From contig JAQFVV010012396.1 in assembly GCA_028023455.1 (NCBI GenBank), positions 12,255,296-12,319,295 of the forward strand: a stretch of 64,000 bases of DNA, given 5' to 3'. This DNA is from Epiperipatus broadwayi (lineage: Eukaryota > Onychophora > Udeonychophora > Euonychophora > Peripatidae). The notes beneath the pieces were generated by a model. It saw nothing but the letters and a program-made list of their open reading frames with translations, was not told the origin of the DNA and ran no database searches. Position numbers and translations under genes: made by a program. Below are positions 34,137 through 46,900 of this stretch, one piece after another (the first letter of the stretch is position 1; every line of letters starts with the position of its first letter).

Positions 34137-35072
34137 TCACCCCCAACCCACTCTTTCCATTATTTCTTCAACTTGTATTTTATACTCTTCCAACTTATTC
34201 TTATTATTTACTCTCCATCCACATCTTTCACTATTATTTCTACTTTTATTTCTATTCTCCATCACATTACTAACCATTTCAATTACAATGAAATTATGAT
34301 CACTAGTGCATACTTTTTCTTCATTATCAAATACCTTAATTTTCCGTATTTTATTTATTCCCTCTTTCTCTACCAATACATAATCTATTGTGTGAAACAT
34401 ATTATTTCTGGACCATGTGTATTGTCCCTCATAAATATTTAATAAATTTCCAATACTCAAATTCACTTTCTGACAAAAATTCTTCAAAAGCTGTCCATTT
34501 TTATTATCTACATCATCAATTTCTTCAATATGTCCATTCATATCCCCTATAACCATTATTCTCTTCCCCTTTTCTTTAAAACTTTGTATATCCTTAACTA
34601 AACATTCGTATATGTTACTATTCCACTCCAATATAATTTGACTATCTCCAGTAGCTATATAAACTATAGCCACCATCCATTCTTGTCTACCCAACCTTAT
34701 TTCAAACCACAAGTGTTCTTGACATTTAACAATATTTAAATATTTTTTTGATATAACACCTATACCACCACAACTTTTTTCTTTTTCTTTTCTATTTATA
34801 CCCTGCCATACCAACTGTTCCAAAATAGGTTCTTTTTCTTCTCTTAAATGTGTTTCTACTACTGCTAATACCTCAAGCTCTTCATTTTCAATTGTTTTAT
34901 TTAATTCCATCCACTTTTCTGTTTTCCTACCACCTTGCATATTCAAAAACCCAATTTTAACAATTTCTTCTTTCCTAACTACTCTTTTATAAATTCTTTT
35001 AATTCTTTCTTCTCCATTACATTTATAAATTACTTTCTTACCATTAATTTTACAAACCCATTCTTTCTCCAT
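34137..35072 (-). pseudogene. CR1-like ORF2, endonuclease domain
   Basis: 311 codons. After about 40 residues comes an apurinic-type endonuclease: IGFLNMQGGRKTEKW (the Asn motif), LEVLAVVETHL (catalytic Glu), GGIGVISKK, MVAIVYIATG, IMVIGDMNGHIEE (GDxN), a TWSRNNMFHTIDYVL stretch, and CTSDHNFIVIEM (terminal SDH). All the catalytic signature residues I expect are visible. The likely ORF2 start is the Met at 35072; the spacer to the ORF1 stop is about 97 bp. The frame is lost at 34137. Confidence 0.88.
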
Positions 35073-35167
35073 ATCTATATTTATATCAAAATCAAATTCC
35101 TTTCACTTACTTCTTATATTCCATCCATTCTTTTTAATAATATTACAATTTAAAAACCCACCCCCCT

Positions 35168-36074
35168 TTATAAGTTTCCCGAAAAAAATTCTTTATAAAT
35201 CAAACTCCCTAAAACTTCACTTCCTTGTTTTCCTAAATGCAACCCATCTTTACTATATAACTCTCTCTTTCCAATAAAACAATCCCACACATCCCACAAA
35301 CATAACATTATTTCTCTTACACAATTTTTTCAATCTCTCATTTATAGAACATGCCCTATCTAACAAATAACTCTTGCCAAACCTTGGTAATAATCCAACT
35401 ATTCCTACTCTTCCTTTAATCATAATCAAATCTACATACTCATCCATTATTCTCTCTGATGATTCTAATAAATTATTAGTCCCCACCATAACATATACAT
35501 CTCTATTACCTTGTTTTTTAACTTTATCTGCTACATCCCTAATTCTAGCTCCAGGCAAACATACTCTTACATACCTACTTCTATTTTCCCTTGCAATTAT
35601 ATCCCCACATTCTCTAATTAGTGAATCTCCTATCAATACTGTTTCATAATCTACTTTTTCTGCTCCATCCATAACATTTTCTAATACCTTCTGGTCCTCC
35701 TTATCTATTTCTTCCTTATCATTCCTACTCAATAATTCCTTTATCTCCTCACATTTTATCTCTAATGATTTTAATTTTACTTCTACATCATTCAGTTCTT
35801 CCTCTATCTTATTTATTCTTTGACTAATCATCTCCATTACACTATTATTTTCTCCACCCACTATTCTTCGACTATCTACACTTTGAAAACACTTTCTCAC
35901 CTCTTTTATCATATTAATACACTGACTGCATAACCATAAACCTTTTACATCCTTCCTAGTCTTATTTAAACATTTCAAGTGATATACCCCATCACATATA
36001 GTACATTCTACAACAGCACGCTTAATTTCCTTTTCCAGATTACATAAACATTTTGAAATACAAATATAATCCAT
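35168..36074 (-). pseudogene. CR1-like ORF1: PHD-like finger, coiled coil, esterase
   Basis: The main frame runs 36074-35253 (273 codons). Residues about 5-57 have a Cys/His-rich PHD-like finger (CLCN, CTICDGVYHLKC, LCSQC). Residues about 75-125 form a predicted coiled coil rich in Glu/Lys/Leu. From about 145 there is an SGNH-hydrolase fold: VLIGDSLIR with the nucleophile Ser in GDS, PGARIRDV, and MVGTNN. A frameshift near 35295 moves the end into another frame, which reads LWDVWDCF and then SKDGLHLGKQGSE, supplying the Asp-x-x-His (DGLH) of the triad, and stops at 35168-35170. ORF1 proteins bind the element RNA; the esterase role is unknown. Confidence 0.88.
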
Positions 36075-36470
36075 TTTTTTTTATTTTACGTTTTTCGACG
36101 TTATATTTTTCTTAAAAGTAAATCTTTTAATAACAAATTTACAAAAAACTAATCAACAAAATAACTTTTTAAAAATAAAAAAATAATAATAATTCTATAT
36201 ACAAAATAACAATATATAAATAATAAAACAAAACAAAAAATAAATAATAATAACTTTTTTAAAAAATTTCTATATATATAAATAACAAACTGAAAAAACT
36301 TTAAAACAAATAAAAAACACAATTTTCAATCTTTCAAATACTCTTAACCACTAATTACACTTTCACAGACAATAATAATTAATAAATATTAATGCTCTCA
36401 GACTAAACAAATTAAAAGAAAATATTTTGTTTGCTGCCAGAGTGCGGTCAAACTTGACCTAAAAGATATT

Positions 36471-36985
36471 AAAAGGTTATGTTAAAAGGTATTTAAACTA
36501 TGACATAAAAATAATTAATTTGACGTTAAATTTAATAGATGTAGTACCGATATTACTTAAAATTTATAGTCAATAAAATTAGAATAATTAATAGATAAAT
36601 GAATATTTTTTATTTTATTAAAAATATATTTAAAAGTATGTATTCAAAACAGTAGATATTAAAATTGTTTTTTATTTATATTATCAACTTTTAAAAAGTG
36701 GAAAATTTATAGAGGGAATAAGAGATAGAATTGAATTATTAATTGATATAGCAAAATAAATAATTGGTCCAAAATGACTACAAGATGAAAAATGACAAAT
36801 TAATGATATTATATATATATAATAAGAACTAATGTTCTGAAGAAAAAAAAAATACACACAACACATTTATATATATAACTCAATTATCCCAAATTCAAAA
36901 TTAAACAAGACTAGCCAAAATGTAAAAAAACTAAAAAATTCTATAATACAATCAATGGTTTCCCTGCCAAAGCAGACTTTTCAAA
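36471..36985. other. AT-rich non-coding stretch
   Basis: This lies beyond the likely 5' end of the CR1-like element. No gene or repeat is recognised. Confidence 0.4.
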
Positions 36986-36987
36986 TG

Positions 36988-37062
36988 CAAAGGAATATAA
37001 ACACATAGCTGCCTTCCAAGCAGCTGGCCCGGGTTCGCTTCCCGGTCAACGCATTTGACATA
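36988..37062 (+). mobile_element. tRNA-Gly(TCC)-derived SINE or pseudogene
   Basis: CATAGCTGCCTTCCAAGCAG followed by CTGGCCCGGGTTCGCTTCCC matches the 3' two-thirds of a tRNA-Gly with TCC anticodon: anticodon stem AGCTGC/GCAGCT, loop CTTCCAA, T-arm CCGGGTTCGCTTCCCGG. The 5' part (36988-37005) is degenerate, so no functional tRNA would form. It is followed by TTTGACATATA, also seen at 10600, indicating a shared 3' tail and hence a SINE family rather than a simple tRNA pseudogene. Confidence 0.72.
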
Positions 37063-39196
37063 TAAAAATATATATACTAATTACATTTCCCACTGTTCAC
37101 AATTACATCCCACCCACTTTTAATATTAAAAGAACTGTTAAATAACTTAACTGATTCAGTTTTATTTTTAATAATAAAAATTCTTTAATTCTTTTTATTT
37201 CACTTCATTCAAAGACAATCTTAGCCTCCTCAAACATCATATTATGGTCATGTCTCTTTGATGGATGTCTAATGCAGAATTAAGATATTTATGTTTAGCT
37301 CTACTTTTTAAACTATCTTGGAGACACACTTTTATAATTGCAAAAATTAATATTTTTATATTTATTAAAGCATGACGTAAAATGTTTATTCACAATAAGT
37401 AATGTTTTCCCCACCTTTTGGAGAATGGGCAAATGACAATTTTGAATCCTTGGGATAATAAAATTTTATAAAAATCACGATTATTATATTTCGGTGTCGA
37501 CAACTGGTGTCAATACCATATTAAGAATAATATCAATCAATTGCAGAAAATAATTTATTATATAAAAATAGGAAATAATACAATGAATCTTGAATGATAA
37601 ATTTTGTTGTCAAAACTATTTTTTGAATAAAATCCAGAAATATCCAGTAATAATATTAAAAAAATAACATAATAATATTTACAAGTCCTCAAATATATGG
37701 ATAAAGACATGCAAAAAAAAAAAATATATAATCCATGAGATGCAATTCTAGCAGAACTGACCCTCATCAATTAAGATTTATACATAGCAAATACTTAAAA
37801 GTTCAATTTACAAGTGGCTTTATTTGACACTCATTTTTGATACATTATATCGGATGAATATGATAAAGATTATTACCAATCATTTTATAATCTATAGTCT
37901 AAAAATGATTAATAATAATATTTAATATATTTATCCAAGACGGTATCATAAAAATAAGATTGTTCAAGTAATGCCGCATTAATAAATTGAATTGTAGTAA
38001 CAACTAATTAATGTTGCGATCTTCTAAGCCATCGTTTTAAAAATGCACTCTACTCTTAAACAGTCAAGAAGCTTTATAGATTATTTGGGGAAATGCTATA
38101 TGCATTAATAAACTTAAATTAATTTTATTTCAATTTGCATTTTTATTTTGGTATAACTATTACCAATTAAATTACTTTGGCAACTTAATAAAATTAATCA
38201 ATTTTAAAAAATCAGCTCAAATTAATAAGTGATATTTCATTTAGACTATTAAATGTTCTTATTCTATTTTCTTTTTTTAAAAAAGACCTGCAAAATCAAG
38301 ATGTTTCTAATTTGTTACCTGATCTTTTAATGGCACAATTTTACTCAGCAATTACACATTATATATCATAGAGGGGAGTATTTTAGACATTTACAGACCT
38401 TAGGACTCCAGTGAAATGATTTTGATTAAATTCTGGAAATGACATCATGTTTTTACTTTCTGAAGACTGCCGTTATAGTTATAAACACAAAATCTGAGAC
38501 CTTTTAATGCCTTCTTTTCTTTGTGAAGACAAAAATCATGCTGGCTGATGAAGGCAAAAAATAGTACCACATCCTCAGAAATGTAGACTTTTCAATAAGA
38601 GTTTCCCATTTTGTTTTGGCAGTGTTTAAAACACTAGGTGATTTTTTTTCCTCTACAGTGTTTCTATATATATAAATAAACTTATTTAATCATTCCAATA
38701 ATGAGAGAAAGAAAGAAATCCATTTTTCACAGAGATCGAATGCAGGTTGGAATAATTATTTTATAAATGTCACTCAATCTCAGGTTTCATTCAATTTTTA
38801 AAAATGACCGAGTTCATGTTATATGCACGTATGTAAAAAATATTAAATTTACATACCTAAGTTTGTTTTATATGTATCATCATTTTATATATTCATGAAA
38901 GCAAGTTTAATTACTTACACAATCAGCACAATTAATGGTTACTGTTCACGGAAATTTGTCATCGCACGCCTCTCCTACTTATCTCAATTTATTCAAACAT
39001 TTTTAAAATTAAAGTTTCATAATCTTTACTAAATATAATTGAGAATAAAATATAATTTTTAAATTGTCGCATTTAGCAAAATATCTTTAATTTATTATTC
39101 TTTATCTTTTTAATCTTTTTTTTTCTTCGAAGTGAGAATGGTCATAACCGTTTACATGTAGTTCTAATCATAGTGAGAATGTCATATTTTCATTAT
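37063..39196. other. AT-rich non-coding stretch
   Basis: No supportable gene is present. A patch near 38920-39000 has a good GTAAGT donor on the minus strand, but all frames before it contain stops. The minus frame at 37558-37770 has no recognisable motif. Confidence 0.4.
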
Positions 39197-39211
39197 AACT
39201 AGGCTTAAGCC

Positions 39212-39292
39212 GTCTTGCATTGGTGGTCAGGCAGTTGCCCGGGTTGCGGGTTCGCGTCCCGGCCGATGCTATGACACTTAAAAAAAAAAAAA
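39212..39292 (+). mobile_element. tRNA-headed SINE, internally deleted
   Basis: The exact 15-bp direct repeat AACTAGGCTTAAGCC (39197-39211 and 39293-39307) flanks this element. GCATTGG at the start can pair with CCGATGC near the end, as an acceptor stem would. TGCGGGTTCGCGTCCCGG is a well-kept T-arm, but most of the anticodon arm is missing. The linker TATGACACTT and an A-tail of about 14 follow. The perfect duplication and long A-tail point to a recent insertion. Confidence 0.88.
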
Positions 39293-39307
39293 AACTAGGC
39301 TTAAGCC

Positions 39308-40454
39308 TCTACATAATTTAAGCTACAATAATAATAGTAATAGCAGAATGTAAATAATTATACATAATTAAAATCTCTAATAACACATGCTAAGTAATCA
39401 CAAAGCATAAAATATTAGAATTAATAATATTATGTAGTATAAAATCATTCGTACCTTGTCAGATATGTTAGATCTTTACTGATATTGATCAATCAGAGTT
39501 TAGAACATCCCTATATGCATATAATCAAAATAAGTATCCACGCAATTGCTCAGCATAAAGCATAGTCATCCTTATAGTCACAACAGTGTTTTACAAAAGA
39601 AAAGACATTAGCAGTAATAAAATTATTTAAAAGTGAAATAAATATTTCCACTTTATAAACTGAATGTGAATTTGTAATGTATTATTATTATAATAGCATG
39701 ATTAGAGCTCTGAGCCTTGCAAATAAGTTTGTACATATATATATGCTAAATATAATAAATCATAAGCATCAATAGATAATTACACAGCTCCCATACTTAA
39801 ATAAACCAATGGAATATCAACAATTTGTTGCTTTGGCAGTAAATTGTTAATATCCTATTGATTTATTAGAGCATACGAGCCCTATAATGTTGTGATTTAT
39901 GTATATCCTAATCTGTTACATTAAAATAAAAAGCAAAGAAGATTTGGCTTATCTGATCATATCAGATCCCTGATAAGAAATATTTTTCTATTTAGATTAC
40001 CATGATTTATATTACACAAAATCATTATTTTTTTAAAACAACTGACATGTTGATGTGCTAAAATATGTGCCAGATGGCACTATAGAATAAAAAAGCAAAG
40101 AAAAAAGTAATCCATAAGAAATAAAATGTATATATTTATTGCTGAATTTACTTAGCAGTGCATATGTTCAACTAGTCCATGACAGTACTAGAAAACTTTT
40201 TCAATAAAGCTTGTAACTATTCTTGTTGGCATATTTAAATATGAAAAAAATATGAGTCTTACAATACCATAACAGAATCAATTTACAATTTACTTTCCTG
40301 TTCAAATCGGTATAATGGAAAACTAATTTCCCTTTTCTGACTAAACATTGTGATAACATATTTTGCAGGGACACTTTTAAAACTGGAATAAATTCTTCAA
40401 GTTTTTTCTCTTTCTTTTGCAGCCAGAACTGTAAGAATCACAAAACCTCATATT
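39308..40454. other. AT-rich non-coding stretch
   Basis: I see no gene, RNA gene or identifiable repeat. Confidence 0.4.
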
Positions 40455-40496
40455 AAAAAAAGATTGTGTTAGCACAAAATGCTAACAATCTTTTTT
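40455..40496. repeat. Perfect small hairpin
   Basis: AAAAAAGATTG followed by TGTTAGC (40455-40472) is mirrored by GCTAAC and AATCTTTTTT (40481-40496), with one unpaired base, around an 8-nt loop. It ends in six T, so it could terminate or define a small pol III transcript. No promoter boxes were identified upstream. Confidence 0.7.
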
Positions 40497-43257
40497 GATT
40501 GCATATCAAGTCATATTAAAACTTTTTTTTTAACATTTTAATGCAACAACCATAAGTAGTAACAATTAATAAGTGATAAATAAAAAGACATGTCAACTGG
40601 AAACTTCTAATTCTATAATGGTATGTAATTGTTAGACTATGTAATAAAACAATTGCTTTTAAAAAAAAAATAGGCTTTCTATTTTTGAATGTAGCTAATA
40701 TTTTTATCCAAAAATAGTTATTTGAAAAATGAGATATCGTTTAGTTGTTATTCCAATGATAAGTTGTAAAAGCTTGTTGCTTCTTGACAAAAAAAAAAAG
40801 AAGCTATTTCTTCATTGAAAATTAATAACAATATAATAAATAACATTTGCCATATTTATTGCTATAATTATCCAATGTGATTAGTGCAGATGGTAGAGTC
40901 CGATTATGGAATGATTTTGGAATAATTTCAGTTCTGGTACTTATCATCACTCTAACTTCTTTCTTGAAATCTTGAGAAATAACGCTATTTGATTATTTAT
41001 TACTATCATTCATGTTAATATGGATTATTTTATTATTGTTGTTGTTGTTATCATCATCATTATTATTATATGACAGGTAAAGTACATAAATTTTACTTAT
41101 AGATTAATTTCTTCACTGCTTTCTCTATAGCATCACCTAGTGGATAAATTATGAAACTATATATGTATAATTCACATGTTTTTTGAGATTTTACATTATA
41201 CAATTTCTAAAAACCTCATGGTGTAATGGATAATGTATCCATTTACCATGAATCCAAATAATACTTGGACATTTTTTCAGATTCCAAACAATTTTAAGAA
41301 TGTTTATAAGCAGCTTGCTTACAGATTATCTATCTAGCCATCACAATTTTGTTTGAAAAATAAATACATAGCTATTTCTTAACTAAAGAATAAAGATAAA
41401 AAGAAAAGACATTAAACCTAGCAGTTAGCTATCTTAATGAATAACCTCTTTATTTACTATTCTTCTTTGAAAAATTGTTGAAAAGATCTTTGTCTTTCAG
41501 TAAAATATTATAACTATTAAAATTAAATTTAATTGGTGAAAAATGTGTATTTAGTTTTTTTTTAAGTTCTTCTATGTTTATAATGACTTCTTTTTTTATT
41601 ATTATTTCATTTAGATCTATTTTATTATTGTAAGGAGACTAAGAATATGTAGTTCATTACTAATTAAAAAACAAAACCCAATTCACTTATTATGTGTTAA
41701 TTATTTCAACTAATTCTCTTCTAAATTTTGAATTAGATAAAATAATAAATACATCATATGATAAGTGATTTTCAGCTCTATTACCATGTCTTAGCAACAC
41801 CAATTATAAATGAATTAGCCTCACTATTAAGATAATAGATGAGATCTTTCTAATATGCTATTACTACACTGTTTATATGATATTAATAAGCAATAATTGA
41901 AAAATATTCATCTGTATGTGTGCATGTGTTTAACAAAACTCTGCAGTGGAATGCTTAGTTTATCTACATGACATGCTTATGATCTAGAGTTTAAATCTAG
42001 GACAAGTGAACTTTGGAAATTTTCTTAGATCATAATCAGATTTAAGATTTTTTTAAAAAAGATATCTCTAGTGAGTGTAATATAATGCAGTCATTATTGG
42101 CAAGATAAAAAAGATTATATTCCTATGGCCCTCAATGGTTTATTTTCTTTCTTATATCGATATATTGAAAATTTTAATGATATTTTGCATGTATATTTTT
42201 TTATTTTGAGTTCAGCTATGTGACCAAATAATCACCGAATTAAAAACTGGAGTAGCAAAATTGAAATATTAAACATTTTGATGACATTTTACTTGTATGT
42301 ATTTTTTATTTTGAGTTCAGTTATGATATAACCACAAAAAAAAAAAAAAAATGAAGTAACAAACTGAAATCCCATCACCCAGCAACAAGATCTTATTTGT
42401 CTGATTCTTAGAAATGGATCATTTTTTAATTTATGAAATTCATAAATAGGAAGGTATACATGTAAAAATTATTTTAAAAATATTGAATTAAAAATATTTT
42501 GCTTTTAATCCCCCCCCCCCACTCACATGACTTCGTTGACTAAATTTTAGCATCAGAGAAAAAACGTTTTAGAATTTATAAATAATTATATTCAGTGCAC
42601 AAGTATTAATCTATTTTTTAGGAATTTATTTCTATGCAATTTTTTAAAACTTACTATTAAAATCGATAAGGAGTATAATTATGAATTTATTGTTTTGTTA
42701 TTCTTATTTAGTGTTTTAATCATAATGTATATTTTGTATAATAAATATTATCATTTACCATGATGCCCTTGATCTCTAAATTTATTTAGTTTTCTATTTT
42801 ATTTTGGAACTAATGCAAAATTTGTCAATAATGGATATTGCATTTGAGTTTGTTATATCTATTCATTGTGTTACTGTAATTTTAATATTCTAATATAAAG
42901 CATTCATATCTTGTAATTGCACATACTACAGGCTGTAAAGTCACTGTAACTGGATTAATAAGTATCATCCACCTGGTTGTACACTAAATATCTAGCTTGC
43001 ATGGCACTCATCATCATCATTATCAAATTATAAATGTTCGCAGGTTAGAATATATATGATCTTGATGCCATGCCTCATTTACATTACTTCCATTTATTTA
43101 TTTATTCTGTTACAGTATAAATACACAAATGTTTATATCTGAGTTAAATATATATATGGGTGTGTGTACATATATATATAAACAATAATAATAATTTTAT
43201 ACTGTAAAAACATATTAGTATAAGATTTACATATTTATAGCTCTGAAGAAAACTGAG
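40497..43257. other. AT-rich non-coding stretch with decayed SINE-like blocks
   Basis: Simple GTT/ATC repeats occur at 41035-41070 and an 11-C run at 42510-42520. Blocks at 41215-41262 (TCATGGTGTAATGGATAATG, A-box-like) and 41945-42010 (GAGTTTAAATCTAGG, B-box-like) look like old tRNA-derived SINEs. No coding region is supported. Confidence 0.4.
42510..42520. repeat. Poly(C) tract
   Basis: Eleven C bounded by AT-rich DNA, the second such tract in the window. Confidence 0.9.
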
Positions 43258-43259
43258 TA

Positions 43260-43978
43260 CTTATGTATCATTTCTTTGCTCTCTTCACTGGGCGTTTTTA
43301 AGTTAATAATCCATTTTCAGGGGCATCAAATTATTATTATTATTTTTTTCAACATTATTTTATCAAACATGTGTTACTTGTTAAGTTTAAAAAATATTAA
43401 AAAGTCAAATATAAATTCATGTTAACTTTAAATAATATTTTCTAAAAAAAATACCATTCATAATATTTAACGAATTTTTTTTTTCCTGTATTACACATAC
43501 AAATTGTTATCACGTTGTGGTGATTTTTTTATGTTTACCATAATATCGTTCAAGCTGTTGGTTAATTATCTTTCCTAACCTCTTACAAAAGTGATTAAAA
43601 TTTGGGAATCTACTAATGACAGAAGATGCAATGAAGTATTTTCAAAATTACGGATAGTGTCTATATGAAAAGTATGTGCAAAATGGGCATTATATGAAAT
43701 TTTATGCGTGAATGGAGATAATGGTGGAATTATTCTTTCATTTGTTTTTATTTTATTTATTACAGTTATATTAAAATGTATTTAATTGCAATCATTTGGA
43801 GTTTTGTGTAATTTATTGTGTCTTTATATTCATCTTAAAAAAACATTCAATGAAATATTTAATATGATAATCATCTTTAAACAAAAACAGCCATATTGTT
43901 TAAAATATTATGCCCCTGAAAATGGATAACTAACTTTAAAAAAAGCTTGGCAAAGAGAGCAAAGGAATGATATGTAAG
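43260..43978. mobile_element. Non-autonomous DNA transposon with long TIRs, TA duplication
   Basis: The left end CTTATGTATCATTTCTTTGC and the following ~55 bp (CTCTCTTCACTGGGCG, then TCCATTTTCAGGGGCAT) recur in reverse complement at the right end (43900-43978: ATGCCCCTGAAAATGGA, then GAGAGCAAAGGAATGATATG and TAAG). TA lies on both sides (43258-43259 and 43979-43980). TIRs of about 75 bp with TA fit a Tc1/mariner-type non-autonomous element. The interior (about 560 bp) encodes nothing I recognise. Confidence 0.7.
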
Positions 43979-43980
43979 TA

Positions 43981-46900
43981 CCAAATCTGTTTGACTGTTG
44001 AAACTATATGCTTTAAGAAATAAAATTTGCATAAGAATAAATATATAAAGAATGGATTAATATTTATTGAATTTATAATAATTGATAACTCAGCAATTAT
44101 ACACATATGAAATATTGCAGAAATTAAGTTGCATAATATTTCATTTATTGAATCTAATATAAATAATGTAATAAAAGAAAGTGAAAAAAGATGGTTCATT
44201 TTTTATAAATATTTTCCAAATCAAACTCTGACCATTTTCTAATATCAACCTTTTCCTTTTTCTTAATCTTTCATTCACAATATATATATTAAATATTAAT
44301 TGTAAAACAAGTATTTACATTTTTATGTGTATGTCCATAATACGCTAATTACTAGATTGACTTTTGAAGTATCTAATTATTTGCCTTATATGATTTAGTG
44401 CAATAGAAGAAGAATGGCAACTTTAAGTTATGCTTTTATATTGACTTTTAGTTAATGAAAGTGTAAATTTAGTTTGTTGAATAAAATTATTATGCTCAAA
44501 ATATTATATGGATTCTCAAATATCACATGATCGCCTAAAAAAAAACCACAAAATTATTTGTTTGTTATCTAGCTTATCCAAATAATATTTAATATACCTC
44601 TGAAGCATATTTTAAAGATTAATTGTCAGAATGTTACTGTTAAGGATTTATTTTCATGCAATATGAAGGAAGGGCTAAATATAATTCATTATTTTTATTT
44701 TTATCTGCAAGCTAAGTTTACATGCACCATATATATATTGTAATGGTACAAAATCTTTGGGATAAACCTGGTATGATATCATTCATCATCATCAGTCCCA
44801 ATTAATACAAAATTTAAATATAAAACTAAATATCCATGAATATCATGAGGAATATGCATGTTATATGTATGAGGAGCATGTGCTATCAACACAGAACTTA
44901 ACTATAAGTAACTATAAGTTTACCAGCATTAAAAAAAGTAATATTCATTCATCATCATGAAAGATCAGTAATAAAAATAAATCTACAGTCAATCTTGTGA
45001 CTGGATTTTATTTAGCCCTACCAGCTTGGGCAGATTATTCAAACAATAGTTTTTATGCACATATGTAGGTGATACTCCATCAGAATATAAAACAGAAAAA
45101 ATAATGCTGGAATGCTAAAACATGCTGATCATCATCAATCCTCCGGCCACTTACTATCATTAATGTACTGGCCAACTATAAACTTAATTTTTAAATAAAT
45201 AATTAAAATGAAGTGTAATGCATAGACTTTAAAGGATATTCCAATTGCACCATTCAGCTCATCACCATCATCTGGATGTTCATAACACTAAACATAAACT
45301 CTTTTTATATAACAGACTATTATGCATGAATCCAGCTCAGTGAGCAAAAGCTCTATAACTGTTACTGTGAGTAAGAGATATAATCCTAACATATATTGTT
45401 TTAAATTTATTCTAGGATTAATTAAATTCACTGGAATAATTAACAATGAAATATAAATTTATAATTAGAAACAAAATGAAATTAAAATCTGTTGAGTATG
45501 CCATAAATATAAATTCAGCATTCTGATTTTGATTAATACAATAAGCCATCATATTGTGATTTATGATTTGTTAATAGATTTATATAAAATGTATACATTA
45601 GTACACAGATGCCCCTGTATAATAATAAAAAACATACATATCAGAATTGTGATAAACTAATAATAAAATTCAATTCATTTTTTTAATAATATATACGTGC
45701 TTACATGTGTGAATATACAAAATATAGTCAATCTGATTTAAAACTATTCATTAGCCTCTTTTTTTATGGTAAGTAAAAGTTTTTCTTAAAAAAAAACTAT
45801 TATCATTTGGAAAGTTTCATTTAAAATTCAAGTTCTTGAGGCCTCATTTTCAATATTTAAAAAAAAAAACCTTGGAGTTTCCTTTTGTTTTCCAATCTAG
45901 AAAGATTTTTGGAGGTTACTTTTTTTTTATTTCAAAGTAAAATTGTTTATAAATCAATCTTTTGTTTTTAGACTTATAATTCAAGTAAAAATTATTAACT
46001 AATTTTACTTTTAAATTAGAGAATTTAACAATCATAATTTTTAATAAAGAAAGTTCCTGAGTTTCACAACCAATCATTTATTTTCTTTTGTTATTCTAGT
46101 TTTAGTTGAATAATTTAGTCAAAAATTATTTACCTTTAAAACTAAATTATCTCTGTAAGTACTTCATATATACAATGCAGTGCCTTTGTTTTGCTTTTTG
46201 CATATTGATAAAACTGCATATATAGCATGGTAATCTCTTTATAAGCTTCTAAAACAATAGACTGGCTTATTGTCATCTTTGGGAAGGGTATAATTGGTAA
46301 CTAGTGGCAGTCAATCTATTCCATTTAGTCTCTATTATTTGATGACTTCAGGAAATACAACCATCTAGTACATATTATGGGTTATGAAACAGAAAAGCAG
46401 GCCCTTTACTTACATGTGAATCCAAAATCTACCATCATGACCTTAGCAGCAGCAGCTGATTTGCCCTCTGCATCTTCAGTTATATCATCATAATAATTAT
46501 GCTATAATAATCTGTAAAACTTTAAACACTTCCTCTTTAATCTTTTTCCAATCTTTTTACAGTCAGAATGGAATTTTTTTTTTAAAAAAAAAGCACCTAA
46601 TTACACTTATCTTAAATAATTAAAAGTAAGTTTTCTTTATCTTAACTGAAAAAAGTTAATGACTTTTTTCAATTCACCTTAATCTTTTCAAAAACAATTT
46701 TGTAAGATTTTTTTTATCAAAATATGTTATACAAGCTTTAATTAAAAAAAGTTCTTTAATCAATATAGATGGTGGAATTTTATAATTACCAATATATCTA
46801 TTGTAACATAAAAACATGATTGTTTTAGCTTCAAAATCAGAATTACAAAATATTAGACCTTTTTAAATGTTTGATTTAAAACCACAGTTGATAATAATTT

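Larger units (their letters stand above)
30868..36470 (-). mobile_element. CR1-like LINE, nearly full length
   Basis: This two-ORF non-LTR retrotransposon reads right to left. The 5' leader is about 36075-36470; ORF1 (PHD-like finger, coiled coil, SGNH esterase) is 35168-36074. A 97-bp spacer separates it from ORF2 (endonuclease, reverse transcriptase, C-terminal CCHC knuckle), 30990-35072. The 3' UTR ends near 30868 in short CATCACAT-type repeats (minus sense). Joining of PHD and esterase domains in ORF1 is a published hallmark of CR1-like elements. Frameshifts in homopolymers and a 666-bp palindrome insertion (32838-33503) inactivate it, but long open stretches remain, so it is fairly young. 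No target duplication was identified. Confidence 0.88.

Noticed and set aside
33419-34442. Plus-strand open frames across the CR1-like element
   Set aside because: They are antisense shadows of the purine-rich LINE ORF2, giving Ser/Phe/Leu-rich translations without motifs.
36988-37052. A functional tRNA-Gly(TCC) gene
   Set aside because: The 5' third is degenerate and cannot form the acceptor stem or D-arm. A second truncated copy shares the same tail.
38920-39000. Minus-strand exon with a GTAAGT donor
   Set aside because: All three frames before the donor contain stops within a short distance and the acceptor is poor.
44780-45290. CATCATC-type short repeats as 3' ends of minus-strand RTE-like LINEs
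   Set aside because: No adjoining coding similarity could be found next to these repeats; simple repeats alone are insufficient.
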